Assembly (NCBI RefSeq): GCF_000308695.1
Contig: NZ_BAGG01000036.1
Coordinates: 39,922-103,921, forward strand
Reading direction: 5' to 3'
DNA length: 64,000 nucleotides
DNA from: Nocardia takedensis NBRC 100417
Lineage (GTDB): Bacteria; Actinomycetota; Actinomycetes; Mycobacteriales; Mycobacteriaceae
Within the stretch, counting starts at the first letter, position 1; every line of letters begins with the position of its first letter. The position numbers and the translations under genes are program-made. Below the pieces are notes generated by a model. It was not told where the DNA came from, searched no databases, and saw only the letters and a program-made list of their open reading frames with translations. This document shows positions 63,384 through 64,000 of this stretch, piece by piece.

Positions 63384-64000
63384 CACAACTCGTTTCCGCG
63401 CCGTTCGGCCGCGCGCAGCCGAACACCGAACAGTTGACCGGCCGCGTCGTCCAGCTGACGGGTCACCCGCCGCGCCGCCTGCTCCCGATGCGTCGTGTCG
63501 TCGTCGGCGTGCACCGCCAACTCGCGCCGCGCCGCCTCCGCGACCCGCGCCGGGTCCAGCGCGTCCGGTGCGCCCGCGACCCCGGGCACCGACACCGCCA
63601 GCCGCCACAGCACCCGCCGCGCCGCCGGTCCGGTCGCGCCTTGATCGATCATGTGCTCCGACAACCGGATCACCGCCGTCAGCAGATCCACGCGCGGACT
63701 GAGCGGCCCGATCATACGGCGCGACAGCGGCCACGTGCTCACCGCCAGCAACCCGCGCGCGGGCGCGAGCAGATCCGTGGTCAGCGCCGCGCACACGTAG
63801 AAGGGGCGGCCGAACGGGGCGGCTCGGAAGGAACGCTCCTCGTCGCGGCGCAGACTCGTCAGCCGGGCGGCCACCAACTGGCCGGAGAAGAACCCTTCGT
63901 GCACGGCCATCACCACCTTCGGCGACGCGGGGGCGGACAGCAACGTCAGCGCGCGGTGCACGTGATCGCGCACCGCCACCACCTCCCGCTCCACCACGAC
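63383..64000 (-). CDS. First visible gene of the nuclease-helicase operon, N-terminus beyond the window
   Basis: The frame is open to the right edge, so the 205 residues seen are only the C-terminal part. The segment has hydrophobic alpha-helical stretches (SPKVVMAVHEGFFSGQLVAA, PRVDLLTAVIRLSEHMI) and an Arg-rich tail ending RAAERRGNEL. No motif identifies it. Its TGA overlaps the nuclease start (TGATG), showing that it is translated together with the nuclease. A specificity or sensor subunit is possible but unproven. Confidence 0.7.
   Translation of the reverse strand, partial: VVVEREVVAVRDHVHRALTLLSAPASPKVVMAVHEGFFSGQLVAARLTSLRRDEERSFRAAPFGRPFYVCAALTTDLLAPARGLLAVSTWPLSRRMIGPLSPRVDLLTAVIRLSEHMIDQGATGPAARRVLWRLAVSVPGVAGAPDALDPARVAEAARRELAVHADDDTTHREQAARRVTRQLDDAAGQLFGVRLRAAERRGNEL

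Noticed and set aside
32272..64000. Prophage or integrative element
   Set aside because: No integrase, phage structural gene, tRNA-associated direct repeat or insertion sequence was found.

Overview
The window is high-GC (roughly 70%) actinobacterial DNA, most likely from Nocardia or a close mycolic-acid-containing relative. Evidence: the KasB-type synthase next to accD6, the two glutamine synthetases glnA2 and glnA1 with glnE, a mycothiol-type DinB-like enzyme, an IdeR/DtxR iron box, and a gene order that follows the Mycobacterium tuberculosis Rv2247-Rv2219 region for much of its length (from memory of that genome, not a search).

Layout. 1-5.6 kb: end of the mycolate elongation cluster (kasB tail, terminator, accD6), an HxlR regulator facing a nitroreductase, and an orphan N6-adenine methyltransferase whose 3' end runs into a TetR gene. 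5.7-9.1 kb: a small basic protein, gamma carbonic anhydrase, a 25-bp tandem repeat, alanine dehydrogenase, and an ECF41 sigma factor with its own-type promoter. 9.2-19.5 kb: conserved block cobD, SURF1, ptpA, a 15-bp minisatellite, cobC, NIF3, HD protein, zinc-ribbon protein, RNase H/phosphatase fusion, secreted S1 protease and a hydrolase. 19.56-19.99 kb: RNase P RNA. 20-32.3 kb: lipoproteins, a candidate 30-aa peptide, an RNB nuclease, CHAD-pip-lipoprotein operon, panB, a Hip1/CaeA-like protease, glnA2 and glnE.

32.3-44.6 kb is an accessory insert between glnE and glnA1, which are close neighbours in M. tuberculosis. It holds a P-loop kinase, an EEP phosphatase, a zinc metallopeptidase, a tightly coupled operon of three hydrolases plus a type II lumazine synthase (ribH2), a hydrolase fused to a DUF6817-like domain, a GNAT enzyme and a small P-loop kinase. 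44.7-47.6 kb returns to the conserved order: glnA1 with a clear GlnR box, an RDD protein and a DUF4191 protein.

47.7-64 kb is more variable: EF-G2, an excalibur protein, a large NERD-like membrane protein with a long disordered middle, a MerR regulator broken by an internal deletion beside its intact presumed target, an iron-boxed siderophore-interacting protein, lipoproteins, and a TerD-vWA protein facing a four-gene operon that continues past the right edge. That operon encodes, in order, an unknown protein, a RecB/Cas4-like nuclease with an Fe-S cysteine set, a 494-aa protein ending in a beta-rich segment, and an SF1 helicase, each junction overlapping by 1 or 4 bases. It looks like a Dna2-type nuclease-helicase split into separate subunits and is the strongest candidate here for an undescribed DNA-processing or defence system.
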